Source: an uncultured bacterium (GTDB lineage Bacteria > Cyanobacteriota > Vampirovibrionia > Gastranaerophilales > Gastranaerophilaceae). Taken from it: a stretch of 64,000 nt of DNA. Numbering within the stretch: the stretch's first letter is position 1; each line of letters opens with the position of its first letter. A program made the position numbers and the translations under genes. This document shows positions 25,572-35,514 of the stretch, piece after piece. Location: NCBI GenBank assembly GCA_958366705.1, contig CATXCB010000005.1, forward strand, positions 1 through 64,000, in the 5' to 3' direction. Under the pieces are notes generated by a model. It worked only from the letters and a program-made list of their open reading frames with translations, was not told the DNA's origin and did not search any database.

Positions 25572-26813
25572 ATGGGACAAACTTTAGTTGAAAAAATAAT
25601 TTCAAATCACGCAGGGAAAAGTGTTAAAGCAGGAGAATTAGTAATTGCAAAGGTTGACGTATGTGCGGTACAAGACGGAACCGGTCCATTAACTGTGCAA
25701 GAATTTAAAAAACTGGGGAAAGACAAATTAAAAAATCCTGAAAGAACAATTCTATTTATAGACCATGCTTCACCTAGTCCTAAAAAAGAATTATCAAATA
25801 TGCATACAACTTTAAGAGATTTTTCGAAAGAATATGGTGCAGTTCTCTCAGAAGTTGGCTCCGGAGTTTGCCACCAAAGACTTGTTGAAACTTTTGTTAA
25901 CCCTACTGAAATCTTGGTTGGAGCTGATTCACACACTTGTACATCAGGAGCTTTAGGAGCTTTTGCAACAGGAATGGGTTCAACAGATGTTGCAGTCGCT
26001 ATGGCATTAGGTAAAACATGGCTTAAGGTTCCTCAAACGTTTAAAATAGTTGTTAACGGAAAATTCAGAGAAGGAATTTGCTCAAAAGATTTAATGCTTC
26101 ATCTTATTGGAATGATTGGAGCTGACGGGGCAACATATAAGGCTTTAGAATTTTGCGGTGACACAATCGATAATATGTGCATGTCAGAAAGATTCACCCT
26201 TGCAAATATGGCAGTTGAAGCCGGAGCAAAATGCGGATTATTTGTTCCTGATGAAAAGACTAAAGAATATTTAATTTCTCGCGGCAGAGGAGACAAATAT
26301 CAAGAAATAAAACCGGATTCAGATGCAATCTATGAAAGAATAATAGAAATTGATGCATCAGCTATCGAACACACAGTATCCTGTCCTCATACTGTTGATA
26401 ACACTAAACTTGCTAAAGATTTAAACGATGTAAAAGTCCAGCAAGTTTATGTTGGAACCTGCACAAACGGACGAATAGAAGATATGAGAACAGTAGCTTC
26501 AATTTTAAAAGGGAAAAAAGTTCATCCGGATGTTAGAATGCTAATTTGTCCGGCTTCACGCGACATATACAAACAAGCTCTGCAAGAGGGGTTGCTTGAA
26601 ATATTTTTAGACGCTAACGCAACAATTTTACCACCGGGCTGCGGCCCTTGCGTTGGTATACATGCCGGAATTTTGGCAGATGGAGAGGTTTGCCTAACAA
26701 CTCAAAATAGGAATTTTCAGGGCAGACTTGGCAATACAAAAGGTTTTATTTATCTGGCATCTCCTTATGTTGCAGCTTACACAGCTATAAACGGATATAT
26801 TTCTGACAAGTAG
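25572..26813 (+). CDS. 3-isopropylmalate dehydratase large subunit family (LeuC/HacA type)
   Basis: An aconitase-superfamily large subunit of 413 residues, the shorter type shared by LeuC2, homoaconitase and dimethylmalate dehydratase. VGADSHTCTSGALGAFATG and the [4Fe-4S] ligands in VGTCTNGRIEDM and PGCGPCVG are all present. LeuC with LeuD isomerises 2-isopropylmalate in leucine synthesis. No small subunit lies next to it, so I cannot tell leucine from related pathways and leave the symbol empty. An AGAGGG site precedes the ATG. A terminator hairpin follows. Confidence 0.85.
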   Translation: MGQTLVEKIISNHAGKSVKAGELVIAKVDVCAVQDGTGPLTVQEFKKLGKDKLKNPERTILFIDHASPSPKKELSNMHTTLRDFSKEYGAVLSEVGSGVCHQRLVETFVNPTEILVGADSHTCTSGALGAFATGMGSTDVAVAMALGKTWLKVPQTFKIVVNGKFREGICSKDLMLHLIGMIGADGATYKALEFCGDTIDNMCMSERFTLANMAVEAGAKCGLFVPDEKTKEYLISRGRGDKYQEIKPDSDAIYERIIEIDASAIEHTVSCPHTVDNTKLAKDLNDVKVQQVYVGTCTNGRIEDMRTVASILKGKKVHPDVRMLICPASRDIYKQALQEGLLEIFLDANATILPPGCGPCVGIHAGILADGEVCLTTQNRNFQGRLGNTKGFIYLASPYVAAYTAINGYISDK

Positions 26814-26843
26814 AAATTATTCAAGACAAAGTAAATCAAAGTA

Positions 26844-26879
26844 AGAGCCGATATTAAAATACAAATATCGGCTCTTTAT
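26844..26879 (+). terminator. Rho-independent terminator
   Basis: AGAGCCGATATT (26844-26855) and AATATCGGCTCT (26864-26875) form a perfect 12-bp stem with an eight-base loop, followed by TTT. It ends the leuC-type gene; the converging GH13 gene may also use it. Confidence 0.8.
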
Positions 26880-26913
26880 CTATCTCTCTTAATATTACAC
26901 ACTTTTGATAATA

Positions 26914-28656
26914 TTAGTGTTGTTTATAAACTTTTCTTGTATAGGTTTCAATATACGGAGTATCTATTTCAAATACATGAATTCTACCCGGAGCCAAATC
27001 AACAGCTATTTCACCCTGAGAAACCTGGAATTTACTTTCTTCACCATAAGACGGCAGTAAATTAACAAGTTCTTGATTTGCCTTTAATGTTGGGACTTCA
27101 ACCTTACAAGCCACAGGTCTGTTTACATTTTTGTTTGCAAGAACAAGCAAAGTTCTTCCGTGCCTGTGACGCGCAAAAGCAATAACCTGATCCAACTTAT
27201 CTTTCTTTTTATCAAGTATTATATAAGAACCGCGTTTTACAACATCAGCATATTTGTCCCTGAATTTAAAACATTCGGTCATAAATTTACCAATATTAGG
27301 CTCTTCACCGCCAGGTTTTCTGGACAAATTAAAGATATCCAATTTCCCGTTATGAACAGTCATTTCATGGTTATCAGTTCTTGTTTCTGTTAAATACTTA
27401 TCTTTATAAGAATAATTATAAAAATCACCTGACTGGAATCCGTCAACAAAATACGGATTTAACATCGGTAAAGTAGCTTGCAAACCTGAAGTCAAATTAC
27501 AATAAATTTCTCCGCCGTGGAACATAGGGGAAATATCATCATGAGTCGCAAAAGAGCCAATCAGGGACTTGCCGCGCTCTACACGGTAAGACATGTTTAG
27601 ATTATCTAAAACATAATCATTCAATTCTTTTGCTGTATTCCACTCATTAAAAATATGGTACTGACCGTAATAAGCATCAAAACCAGAACGAAGTGAATCT
27701 TCAGGTCTATCATAAGGCATATTAGCCTGAGGAGATGCATCTTCATATGTATAAGTTTCTGCCAACCAGGCAAATTCGGGATCACGCTTCCTTGAATACG
27801 GAATTATTATATCCCAAAATTCAACAGGTTTAGCACGGGCAACATCTGCTCTAATACCGTCAACACCTGCATCTATCATCATATCCACAAATTTTCTATG
27901 ATATTCTAACAATTGCGGATTTAAAGTACGTTTACCTTCATCTTCCCATGGTTGGAACATCCTGATATCAAACCAGCCTTGAGGAGTTTTTGCAAGCCCG
28001 TTACGTTCATGCGCCATCAACTCAGGCTTTGCATTATACAAATCATAAGAAGCACAACTTGGTAAATCTACCATAACCCTTATACCTCGATTGTGACAGG
28101 CATCAACAAAAGCTTTGAATTGCTCTTTATCCGAACGTGGATCATTCTTATCTATCAACATAGGATCAAGCTTTAAAATATCCGCAGGCGCATAAACAGA
28201 ACCTGCTGTCCCCATAGCATTATTTGCTCCAGGAGGATTAATAGGAAGCACATGCAAAGTATTAAAACCCTCAGACTTAATTTCATCAAGTCTATCTATG
28301 GCATTCAAAAAAGTACCGTGAGCTTCATTTCTTTCAATATATTCATTACCATTTGTATCTTTTGCATTAAAAGTTCTTGGTATAATTGCAAGAATTTTAG
28401 CACTATTAGTATTAAATAAAGTTCTCAAATCATTTTTATACGGTTTTACCGGTTCAGCCTTAACTTCTGAAACTCTTGTAACTGCCGCAGAATTTATAAT
28501 TGATTGGTTTACAAGAAAATTAGTTAACAAATTTGAAGAAGCTGTTTTTGCATCATAACAACATGCTGCTGGAGACAATATAGGAGTATCCTGTTTATTG
28601 TTTATTTTCAGAGAATCAAGTCGTTGTGATATAAGATTAGTAGACACATTCATCAT
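26914..28656 (-). CDS. GH13 alpha-amylase family glycosidase with extra N-terminus
   Basis: A 580-residue GH13 enzyme. The (beta/alpha)8 motifs are intact: region I GIRVMVDLPSCA, region II GVDGIRADVARA with the nucleophile Asp, region III AWLAETYTYE with the acid Glu, and region IV SFATHDDIS with the transition-state Asp. About 75 residues before the barrel are unusual and unrelated to a signal peptide, so it is probably cytoplasmic. The substrate is likely an alpha-glucan or small alpha-glucoside. It is the last gene of a three-gene unit with the membrane proteins at 28658 and 31220. One base separates it from the upstream gene, and AGGAG precedes its ATG. Confidence 0.85.
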   Translation of the reverse strand: MMNVSTNLISQRLDSLKINNKQDTPILSPAACCYDAKTASSNLLTNFLVNQSIINSAAVTRVSEVKAEPVKPYKNDLRTLFNTNSAKILAIIPRTFNAKDTNGNEYIERNEAHGTFLNAIDRLDEIKSEGFNTLHVLPINPPGANNAMGTAGSVYAPADILKLDPMLIDKNDPRSDKEQFKAFVDACHNRGIRVMVDLPSCASYDLYNAKPELMAHERNGLAKTPQGWFDIRMFQPWEDEGKRTLNPQLLEYHRKFVDMMIDAGVDGIRADVARAKPVEFWDIIIPYSRKRDPEFAWLAETYTYEDASPQANMPYDRPEDSLRSGFDAYYGQYHIFNEWNTAKELNDYVLDNLNMSYRVERGKSLIGSFATHDDISPMFHGGEIYCNLTSGLQATLPMLNPYFVDGFQSGDFYNYSYKDKYLTETRTDNHEMTVHNGKLDIFNLSRKPGGEEPNIGKFMTECFKFRDKYADVVKRGSYIILDKKKDKLDQVIAFARHRHGRTLLVLANKNVNRPVACKVEVPTLKANQELVNLLPSYGEESKFQVSQGEIAVDLAPGRIHVFEIDTPYIETYTRKVYKQH

Positions 28657-28657
28657 T

Positions 28658-31219
28658 TTAACTATTCTCCTTTTTAACCTTTGGAGTTTTCATTCTGCCC
28701 ATAAAGAATTGAGACAGAACAGTAACTCCAACTAAACCGGCACCTAAACTGCCAAACATCTTAAACCATTTATTACTATTAAAGGATTGCTTACATAATT
28801 TAGTAAACATTTCATCCGGAGCGCAGCCCATTAATAAGAATTTCAGTTCAGAAGATGATTTAACTTCCTGACCGTTAACAAGATGATTTGGTTTGGCAAA
28901 ATACTTATCACCACCAAGATAACTTAATACTGCTCTCCTATAATTCATAAAGTCTTCCATAATAACAGAATCTTTAATTTTATTTACCGTATCAGGATGT
29001 AAATCTCCATCATACATCAGTTTCATCGCAGAATCAAAGAAATCTTTATCATTTGAAAGTTCCACAATTTCAGTAAACTCATGCGTATCTAAATATTTAT
29101 TGATAACTTTTCCATCTTTAACTTCTATTTGTGAGAAGAATTCTCTTCTAGCTTCATCATTTGGCAGATGAGGATTCAGTTCAGGATTACGAACAGAGTA
29201 GAATTTAACTGCATAATCTGAGGTATGACCATCAATTAAGACTTGTTTACATAATTCTACCAGCTCTTCTTTAACTTCTCTTGGCATGGTTGAATTTAAA
29301 ATATTAACATTTTCTAATTTTGCAATTCTATGATACATATCAAGAGTGTTTAAGAGTCTATAGAAAGAGCTTTTTACACCTTTTACTCTATCCGCAACAA
29401 ATGAGAGTTGTAAATCTTTCAATGAAGTTCTTGAAGTATCAGAATAACCAACAAGGTTTTCTGCAGTATAGGTCATTTTAGAAGACCTTAAAGATTCTGC
29501 AGTTTCACCAAATGTAGAATTTACGAGATTTTGATAATTATTTCCGCTATTTTCTTTTGCAAACTCTAAAGGTGACATCTTACTTTGTAAAGATGACAAT
29601 TTCTGCTGTAATACTTCAACTACATTCGCATATTCAGAATCATTAGAAACAATTTTCTCTAATTTATTCCTTAATAATTTTCCTGCAACTTCTCTATCCA
29701 TCTTAGAACGTTCAATCTCTTCCGGTGTAAATTTCAAAGTCTTTAATAATTCTCCGGATATGTCATTCCAGTAATTTGCAAGTATAGTTTCAGGCGCCTG
29801 AGCAGTTTTTATATAGGCAAACCTATCAAGAACTGCACTCTTTGCTTTAAATCGATTTAATATTTCAGACACATTTTGTACATTTTTAATAACAGAATCT
29901 GTTAATACTGCAGATGGTTTCAGTTTAAAGGCTTCACTCAGAACTGAATCAACACCATGTTCAGGGGAGTGTACAAGATTTTTCATATAAAAATCGAGTT
30001 TTCTTGCTGTAATACTTTCTGAATTATCTGCAATATATCTGGCAATGTTTTCATCTAATATGTTTTGAATCATTTTTGAATGTTCCGAAAACTCTTTTAC
30101 ACCATCATGCAGCAAGCCAAAATCTGCAAAACGCGCACGAACAGTATCATTATCCGGCAATATTCTAGCAAGCTCTTCTTCCGGCAAGTTTAATTTAGCA
30201 AAGTTTGTTTTTATAACATCTCTAACCCTATCTAGAACTTTATCATCAAAAATAAAACTTTCAGAAGGCTGCATTAAGTTATTCAAATCTTTTTTAATAT
30301 TTTTTGAAGTCACACAATCAAGTCCATCAGAAATATTTTCATGAATTGAATTTATCAAATCTTTAGTAATAGGCTTACCAGAATTTTCAGTCAACAATTT
30401 ATTTAAAGCTTCAGCATTTTTAGAATAATCATACTTAGAAATTTCCTGAGTAAAATTAGCTAGCAAAGTATCAGCTTTTTTATCTATCATATTACCCTGA
30501 TAATGTGCTACAGGTTTTTCCAAAGCATTACAAATCAAAGCACTCATTATAGCTGTAGAAAATCCGGATGTCAGCATCCACATTGTATTATTTTGAAGAG
30601 CAATTTTACGCATTTTTTCCTGAATAAATTCACGTCTATTAGGAATATCTTTAGGAACTCTCAGTCTATCACCTATTTTATTAATTTCCTTATCGCTGTA
30701 TAAATCCCATGGAATAAACTGATGATCCTGATAGAACATCTTTTTCCTGCCATAATTATCTTCGTATTTTTGTCTTATATTTACACCGTGAATCAAATAC
30801 GCAGGCAGTTGTAAAAATAATTTAGGCCATAAATTCATTGCTCCAAAAAATGATGCCAAACCAATAAATTCAAAAGCTTTTGTCATTGGTGTCTGCTTTT
30901 TGGTAAACAAATAGGAAGCGATAGCTAAACCTCCGACTTTCATCCCAAAATCATTTAACCTGCCAAGCTCATGGTCGTTAGCTTCACCTTTTACAGAATG
31001 TTTCAATGCTCTTAAATCATATTTAAAATCTTTAAACATTTCAGAAGGCATATCAAAAATTGTATTTCTAACTAACTTTCCATTACTCGGTAACGGTTTT
31101 ATAAAAGTACGGTTTGCTAATTCTTTATTGACATCAAAATCTTTAGCAGCTTTGTCAGAATTATACTGCTGAACAAGAGGTGTTCCATTTACGTATGACT
31201 GAATTAAATTAGTTCTCAT
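28658..31219 (-). CDS. Large membrane-associated protein of unknown function (WDL family, long)
   Basis: An 853-residue protein I do not recognise. Residues about 110-165 and 215-240 hold hydrophobic segments, and a final helix (SLGAGLVGVTVLSQFFMG) lies near the C-terminus before a lysine-rich end. The long middle is helical, charged and probably coiled. Between the first two membrane regions is FIPWDLYSDKEINKIGDRL, which parallels FTRWDLLYGDVRHGEKLNRR in the upstream protein; I infer a shared domain. The ATG follows the stop of the upstream gene directly. It might be a surface or membrane scaffold for the GH13 enzyme, but this rests only on gene order. Confidence 0.65.
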   Translation of the reverse strand: MRTNLIQSYVNGTPLVQQYNSDKAAKDFDVNKELANRTFIKPLPSNGKLVRNTIFDMPSEMFKDFKYDLRALKHSVKGEANDHELGRLNDFGMKVGGLAIASYLFTKKQTPMTKAFEFIGLASFFGAMNLWPKLFLQLPAYLIHGVNIRQKYEDNYGRKKMFYQDHQFIPWDLYSDKEINKIGDRLRVPKDIPNRREFIQEKMRKIALQNNTMWMLTSGFSTAIMSALICNALEKPVAHYQGNMIDKKADTLLANFTQEISKYDYSKNAEALNKLLTENSGKPITKDLINSIHENISDGLDCVTSKNIKKDLNNLMQPSESFIFDDKVLDRVRDVIKTNFAKLNLPEEELARILPDNDTVRARFADFGLLHDGVKEFSEHSKMIQNILDENIARYIADNSESITARKLDFYMKNLVHSPEHGVDSVLSEAFKLKPSAVLTDSVIKNVQNVSEILNRFKAKSAVLDRFAYIKTAQAPETILANYWNDISGELLKTLKFTPEEIERSKMDREVAGKLLRNKLEKIVSNDSEYANVVEVLQQKLSSLQSKMSPLEFAKENSGNNYQNLVNSTFGETAESLRSSKMTYTAENLVGYSDTSRTSLKDLQLSFVADRVKGVKSSFYRLLNTLDMYHRIAKLENVNILNSTMPREVKEELVELCKQVLIDGHTSDYAVKFYSVRNPELNPHLPNDEARREFFSQIEVKDGKVINKYLDTHEFTEIVELSNDKDFFDSAMKLMYDGDLHPDTVNKIKDSVIMEDFMNYRRAVLSYLGGDKYFAKPNHLVNGQEVKSSSELKFLLMGCAPDEMFTKLCKQSFNSNKWFKMFGSLGAGLVGVTVLSQFFMGRMKTPKVKKENS

Positions 31220-32257
31220 TTAACTCACCACACTTTCTTTATTTTTATCCATGACGTCAGCTTCTTTCACCTTTGATGGCTTCTTAGTCAGATGAACAGT
31301 ATTTAATATCCCCAGCAAAGTAACTGCCAATGCGGTTCCAAGTAAAGCTTTTCCAGAATATTTTTCAACTTTAGATACAGCATCAGCCGGACCGTTATAC
31401 AACTCTTTAGCACTTTTCACAAAACTTTCTCCAAAGACTTTTATAGAATGCGCAAAATCTTTTGGGTTCCAGAATTTCGCTGTTGCAACTTTAAAATAAT
31501 CTTCCCATGGTTTTTGGAAAGCTAAGGCCACCCCTGCCGCTGCCCACAAATAGGAAGAAAAACTCCTTGCAAGAGTTGATTTTACAAGAACTTCTTTATA
31601 AATAGGTTTTACCTCCTGGTCTGAATCATTTAAATTTTCACCAAGGCCATTCTTCTTAGCAATTTTATCGTATCTGCGATTCAGTTTTTCACCGTGTCTA
31701 ACATCTCCGTATAGCAAATCCCAGCGCGTAAAATCAACACTTTCACCAACCTTATGATATTCAATACTTGTTAAATTATAATCATCAGGGCTCTCCTGCA
31801 ATTGATAATTAACTTTGGCATATGGAAGCTGGGTATCAATTCCGGTAAACGCCCTAACCGGCACATTTATAAAAGATTTTGATATTGACTTAAATATACC
31901 GTACAATAAAACTCCCAAAGCCATTTTATTTCCAAGTTGAGAAGCCTTTGCCTTTTCAAAAGCACCATAGTATTTATTCGCAGAATTAAATATTGACATC
32001 AATGTCACACTGCCTATCAAATAAGGCACTGTTCCCATTGTCAAAAACTCATAAAAATTTGAATTTTTACTCCCCATCAAACCTTTAGCTGGATATACGG
32101 TAAAAGCTTTTGTTAATTTGTCTAACCCTATACGTGTTCTTGTTGAAAAATTATTTTCCAACAACGTATCTTTATCATATAGTGTCTTTTTACCTTCCCC
32201 ATCATTTGCACTAAAGGATATTTTTTTATCACTAAAATTGCTAATTGGTAAAATCAT
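31220..32257 (-). CDS. Multi-pass membrane protein of unknown function (WDL family, short)
   Basis: A 345-residue protein with four hydrophobic stretches (near residues 70-92, 105-125, 235-252 and 300-320). An N-terminus like ISNFSDKKISFSAND precedes the membrane part. The soluble loop contains RWDLLYGD, shared in position with the 853-residue neighbour. It is the first gene of the unit, preceded by a weak AGTTATCATG context and an AT-rich gap of 91 bases to uppP. The function is unknown. Confidence 0.65.
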   Translation of the reverse strand: MILPISNFSDKKISFSANDGEGKKTLYDKDTLLENNFSTRTRIGLDKLTKAFTVYPAKGLMGSKNSNFYEFLTMGTVPYLIGSVTLMSIFNSANKYYGAFEKAKASQLGNKMALGVLLYGIFKSISKSFINVPVRAFTGIDTQLPYAKVNYQLQESPDDYNLTSIEYHKVGESVDFTRWDLLYGDVRHGEKLNRRYDKIAKKNGLGENLNDSDQEVKPIYKEVLVKSTLARSFSSYLWAAAGVALAFQKPWEDYFKVATAKFWNPKDFAHSIKVFGESFVKSAKELYNGPADAVSKVEKYSGKALLGTALAVTLLGILNTVHLTKKPSKVKEADVMDKNKESVVS

Positions 32258-32348
32258 GATAACTCCGCATTTCTTTCATTAGAATACATGTCAAGATTTT
32301 TTTTTGTTATCTTGCTTTATTTATATTTACAAATTTTAACAAATATTT

Positions 32349-33194
32349 TTATTTAAAAATATTAAAAAACACCAGTGTGAAAACCCCCATTATCACACAA
32401 TAATAGCCGAAAACATTCAATGAAAACTTTGAAATAAATTTCATAAAATATTTAATACATAAGTATCCGACAACACCAGACACAACTGTCCCTACCAAGA
32501 TGGCGAACCAATTATAACCAACGGCCTCGGCAACGTCTATTTTAATAATAGGATACACCATTGAGGCTCCTAAAATAATTGGAATACTCAATAGAAAAGA
32601 ATATCTAGCTGCAGTTTGTCTATCCAATCCTGTAAATAAACCTGTAGCCATAGTCCACCCTGAACGGGAGAAACCAGGTAAAACAGCAACTCCTTGAGCT
32701 AATCCGATGAGTAAGGCTTGTTTTAAATTAACCCTGTCAGATTTATTATCTTTTTTCTTTGACAAATACTCACTGAAAAATAAAACGCCTCCGGTTATAA
32801 TCAACAAACCTCCAACTAAAGCAGGATGATATACTAAATGTTCTGCAACTTCATTAAACGGTAATGCTAAAGCTATGGTTACAAGAGTACCCGCAATTAT
32901 ATAAAGTGCAAGCTTAGCCTTATGTTCAGAGAAATCTCTTTTTTTACAAGCTGAAAACAGAGCTTTTAAAATTTCCCAAACATCTTTCCTAAAAAAGATA
33001 AGCACTGCAATCAATGTTCCAAGATGAAGCATTATATCAAAAAAAACTTCTTCATTTGATTGAGCCACTATTGGAATATTCTTAAAAACTTTATAAAAAT
33101 TAGACGTAAAAACCAGATGCGCAGAACTAGACACAGGTAAAAACTCACTTAACCCCTGCACTATCCCCATTAATATTGCTTGTATAAAATTCAT
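32349..33194 (-). CDS. uppP: Undecaprenyl-diphosphatase UppP
   Basis: UppP (BacA) dephosphorylates undecaprenyl diphosphate at the inner membrane so that the lipid carrier can be reused for peptidoglycan and polysaccharide synthesis. The active-site motifs are GLSEFLPVSSSAHL near residue 14 and PGFSRSGWT near residue 172. The 281 residues with about eight helices fit the family. It is the last gene of a minus-strand run kdsD-kdsC-queD-like-uppP, with 26 bases to the upstream gene. Confidence 0.95.
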   Translation of the reverse strand: MNFIQAILMGIVQGLSEFLPVSSSAHLVFTSNFYKVFKNIPIVAQSNEEVFFDIMLHLGTLIAVLIFFRKDVWEILKALFSACKKRDFSEHKAKLALYIIAGTLVTIALALPFNEVAEHLVYHPALVGGLLIITGGVLFFSEYLSKKKDNKSDRVNLKQALLIGLAQGVAVLPGFSRSGWTMATGLFTGLDRQTAARYSFLLSIPIILGASMVYPIIKIDVAEAVGYNWFAILVGTVVSGVVGYLCIKYFMKFISKFSLNVFGYYCVIMGVFTLVFFNIFK

Positions 33195-33220
33195 TTCAAA
33201 ATCTCTCTTTCTAAGAACTA

Positions 33221-33583
33221 CTATTCAGCTTCAAAATAAGAACAACAAGAAGATTGAGTTTCCCAAACCGTAATCTTGCTTAGTTGAACAATTTTTTCTT
33301 TTAATTTTGAATAAATATAAGCTGAAATCATTTCACTTGAAGGACTTTCACCTTGAAATTCCGGAAGTTCATTCAAATCTTTATGATCTAAAGTGTCCAG
33401 AACTGCATTTAATTCTTTTTTCAAAACTTTATAATCAATCAAAATATTACTTTGATTTAGGCTCTCACCTTGAACAAAAGCTTCAACCATCCAATTATGT
33501 CCGTGCTGATTTTCACATTCGCCGTCATAATTCAATAAATGATGTGCTGCTGCAAAAAATGCCTGTGTTTTAATTTCGTACAT
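33221..33583 (-). CDS. queD: 6-carboxytetrahydropterin synthase family protein (QueD-like)
   Basis: A 120-residue member of the 6-pyruvoyl-tetrahydropterin synthase family. The zinc histidines are visible in FFAAAHHLLNY and NQHGHNW, with the catalytic cysteine in GECENQHGH. A later Glu (SSEMISAYI) and the C-terminal WETQSSC are family features. QueD makes 6-carboxytetrahydropterin from dihydroneopterin triphosphate in queuosine synthesis. A folate or PTPS role is possible. No queC or queE is adjacent. It sits within the Kdo/UppP run. Confidence 0.85.
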   Translation of the reverse strand: MYEIKTQAFFAAAHHLLNYDGECENQHGHNWMVEAFVQGESLNQSNILIDYKVLKKELNAVLDTLDHKDLNELPEFQGESPSSEMISAYIYSKLKEKIVQLSKITVWETQSSCCSYFEAE

Positions 33584-33613
33584 ATTTATATCCCCTTATC
33601 CCTTTTATAATTT

Positions 33614-34102
33614 CTAATTCTGTGAATCAAATATAAAATCACACAATTCTCTTACCGCCCCTCTGCCGCCGGCTCTTGAAGATTTAAAATTACACACTTT
33701 TTGAACCTTATCAACAGCATCAGCTGGACATGCCGCAATTGCAACTTTATTTAATATACAAATATCCGGTTCATCATCTCCCATATATGCTACCTGCGAA
33801 AAATCAAAACCATATTTTTCCATAATCGCTTCTAAAATAGGAAGTTTATTTTTTACCCCCTGATAAACTTCTGTAACTCTTAAATCCGTAGCCCGTCTAT
33901 CAACAGTTCCATTATTTCTGCCAGTTATAATCGCAGTTATAAACCCGTTTTTAGACATTTTAGCAAGCCCGTGACCATCTTTGGCATTAAAAGTTTTATA
34001 TTCAACTCCATTTTCATCATAAGTAATACTGCCGTCAGTCATAACTCCATCGACATCAAAAGCCAATAATCTTATATTTTTTGCTTTTTCAATCAAAGTC
34101 AT
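33614..34102 (-). CDS. kdsC: Kdo-8-phosphate phosphatase KdsC
   Basis: A small HAD-superfamily phosphatase (162 residues) that makes free Kdo for lipopolysaccharide. Motif I is LAFDVDGVMTDG, motif II is AIITGRN, and motif IV is YMGDDEPDI. No cap domain is present, as expected for the tetrameric KdsC type. The start overlaps the kdsD stop by one base (TAATG), so the enzymes for two steps of the pathway are translationally coupled. Confidence 0.93.
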   Translation of the reverse strand: MTLIEKAKNIRLLAFDVDGVMTDGSITYDENGVEYKTFNAKDGHGLAKMSKNGFITAIITGRNNGTVDRRATDLRVTEVYQGVKNKLPILEAIMEKYGFDFSQVAYMGDDEPDICILNKVAIAACPADAVDKVQKVCNFKSSRAGGRGAVRELCDFIFDSQN

Positions 34103-35082
34103 TATGCCACACCTGCTCTTAATAAATCATGAACATGAATTACACCAACCGGAACATTATTTTCATCGACAACAGCAAGAGCTGTAATTGAATATTTTTC
34201 CATTAAGTTTAAAGCAGAAGCCGCATAAGCATCTTCCGTAATTCTTTTTGGATTAGATGTCATAACATCTTTGACTTTTAATGTTGATAAATCTGAATAT
34301 TTAATAATAGTTCGTCTGATATCACCATCTGTTAAAACCCCTGAAAGCTTGTTATTAGAATCTAATATCATAGCCATACCTAATTTATATTCAGAAATTG
34401 TATTTATAACAGATTGGAAAGAATCTGAATCGCTGACAAGAGGCATCCTATCACCTGCAATCATCAAATCTTTAACTTTATAGGTTAAACCTTTACCCAA
34501 TTTACCTGAAGGATGGTACATCAAAAAGTCTTCCTTTGTAAACCCTTTTTTCTCCATTAAACAAACAGCTAAAGCATCACCCATAGCCAGAGTTGCAGTT
34601 GTGCTTGCTGTTGGAGCTTTTCCTAAAGGACAGGCTTCCTTTTCTACTGAAATATCAAGAACAACTTCACTTGTTTTTGCTAATGTAGAATTCATATTAC
34701 CAGTCATACCAATCATAGGACAGCCAAATCTTTTAATAAGCGGCAGCAAATTCATCAATTCTTGAGTTTCACCACTGTTAGAAATTGCAATAATAACATC
34801 GTTTCTGGTTATAACACCTGAATCACCATGTGTACTTTCTGCAGGATGCAAAAAGTATGAAGGAGTACCTGTAGAAGACATAGTTGCGGCGATTTTTTTA
34901 CCTATAAGTCCTGATTTTCCCATTCCTGTAACAATTACACGACCTTTGCAGCTATATAATATATCTATAGCCTTATCAAACTCTTCTCCAATATTATTTT
35001 TTAATCTTAAAATTGAATTTGCTTCAATTTCCAGAACTTCTTTTGCTAGTTCATTAATTTTGCTCAATGTCATAGTTACCAT
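34102..35082 (-). CDS. kdsD: Arabinose-5-phosphate isomerase KdsD
   Basis: The enzyme converts ribulose-5-phosphate to arabinose-5-phosphate, the first step of Kdo synthesis. An N-terminal SIS domain (VIVTGMGKSGLIGKKIAATM, then FLHPAESTHGD and ISNSGETQE) is followed by two CBS domains (about residues 200-326). The 326-residue length fits KdsD/GutQ. I choose the ATG at 35082 because AGAGGTGG lies just before it; an in-frame ATG at 35073 is also possible. Together with kdsC it indicates a Gram-negative envelope with Kdo-containing LPS. Confidence 0.93.
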   Translation of the reverse strand: MVTMTLSKINELAKEVLEIEANSILRLKNNIGEEFDKAIDILYSCKGRVIVTGMGKSGLIGKKIAATMSSTGTPSYFLHPAESTHGDSGVITRNDVIIAISNSGETQELMNLLPLIKRFGCPMIGMTGNMNSTLAKTSEVVLDISVEKEACPLGKAPTASTTATLAMGDALAVCLMEKKGFTKEDFLMYHPSGKLGKGLTYKVKDLMIAGDRMPLVSDSDSFQSVINTISEYKLGMAMILDSNNKLSGVLTDGDIRRTIIKYSDLSTLKVKDVMTSNPKRITEDAYAASALNLMEKYSITALAVVDENNVPVGVIHVHDLLRAGVA

Positions 35083-35197
35083 ATCCACCTCTCTAAACTT
35101 AAAAAAATTATACAATAAATATCCTACAAATACAGTATCTTTACAATTATTTTTAAAAAATTGTAATTATTAACCGTCAATTATAGAAAGGATTATT

Positions 35198-35452
35198 ATG
35201 ACAATGACTTTTAAAACATCAATGCAAAATAATGTATCTGTGGATATTATCAAGAAATTAAACTCTTCAAATGGAGAAATTATTGATTTATCAAACTTGA
35301 ATTTATTTGATGCAACCAGAACAATAATTATGATATCTACATATTATTTTCAAAAAAATCCAACTCAAAAAATTCGCTGTAAGGTTTCCACACCGAATAT
35401 TGAAAATATATTAAAAGATATCCCTTTAAATAACATTATTGAATTAGTTTAA
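35198..35452 (+). CDS. Small protein of unknown function
   Basis: An 84-residue protein with an AAAGGA site 6 bases before the ATG and a strong terminator after the stop, so it forms its own unit. It has a mixed alpha/beta pattern (VDIIKKLNSSNGEIIDLSN, then TRTIIMISTYYF). No signal peptide or membrane helix is seen. The strand-helix order is vaguely like a small STAS domain, but I would not assign it. Confidence 0.6.
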   Translation: MTMTFKTSMQNNVSVDIIKKLNSSNGEIIDLSNLNLFDATRTIIMISTYYFQKNPTQKIRCKVSTPNIENILKDIPLNNIIELV

Positions 35453-35455
35453 TAA

Positions 35456-35488
35456 AAAAAGGTTCTGAAATAAATTCAGAACCTTTTT
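35456..35488. terminator. Bidirectional terminator
   Basis: AAAAAGGTTCTGAA (35456-35469) and TTCAGAACCTTTTT (35475-35488) are perfect complements around a five-base loop. It serves the small gene at 35198 and the converging nrdJ gene. Confidence 0.88.
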
Positions 35489-35514
35489 GAGCTTTTAGTA
35501 TTTAAATAAATAAC

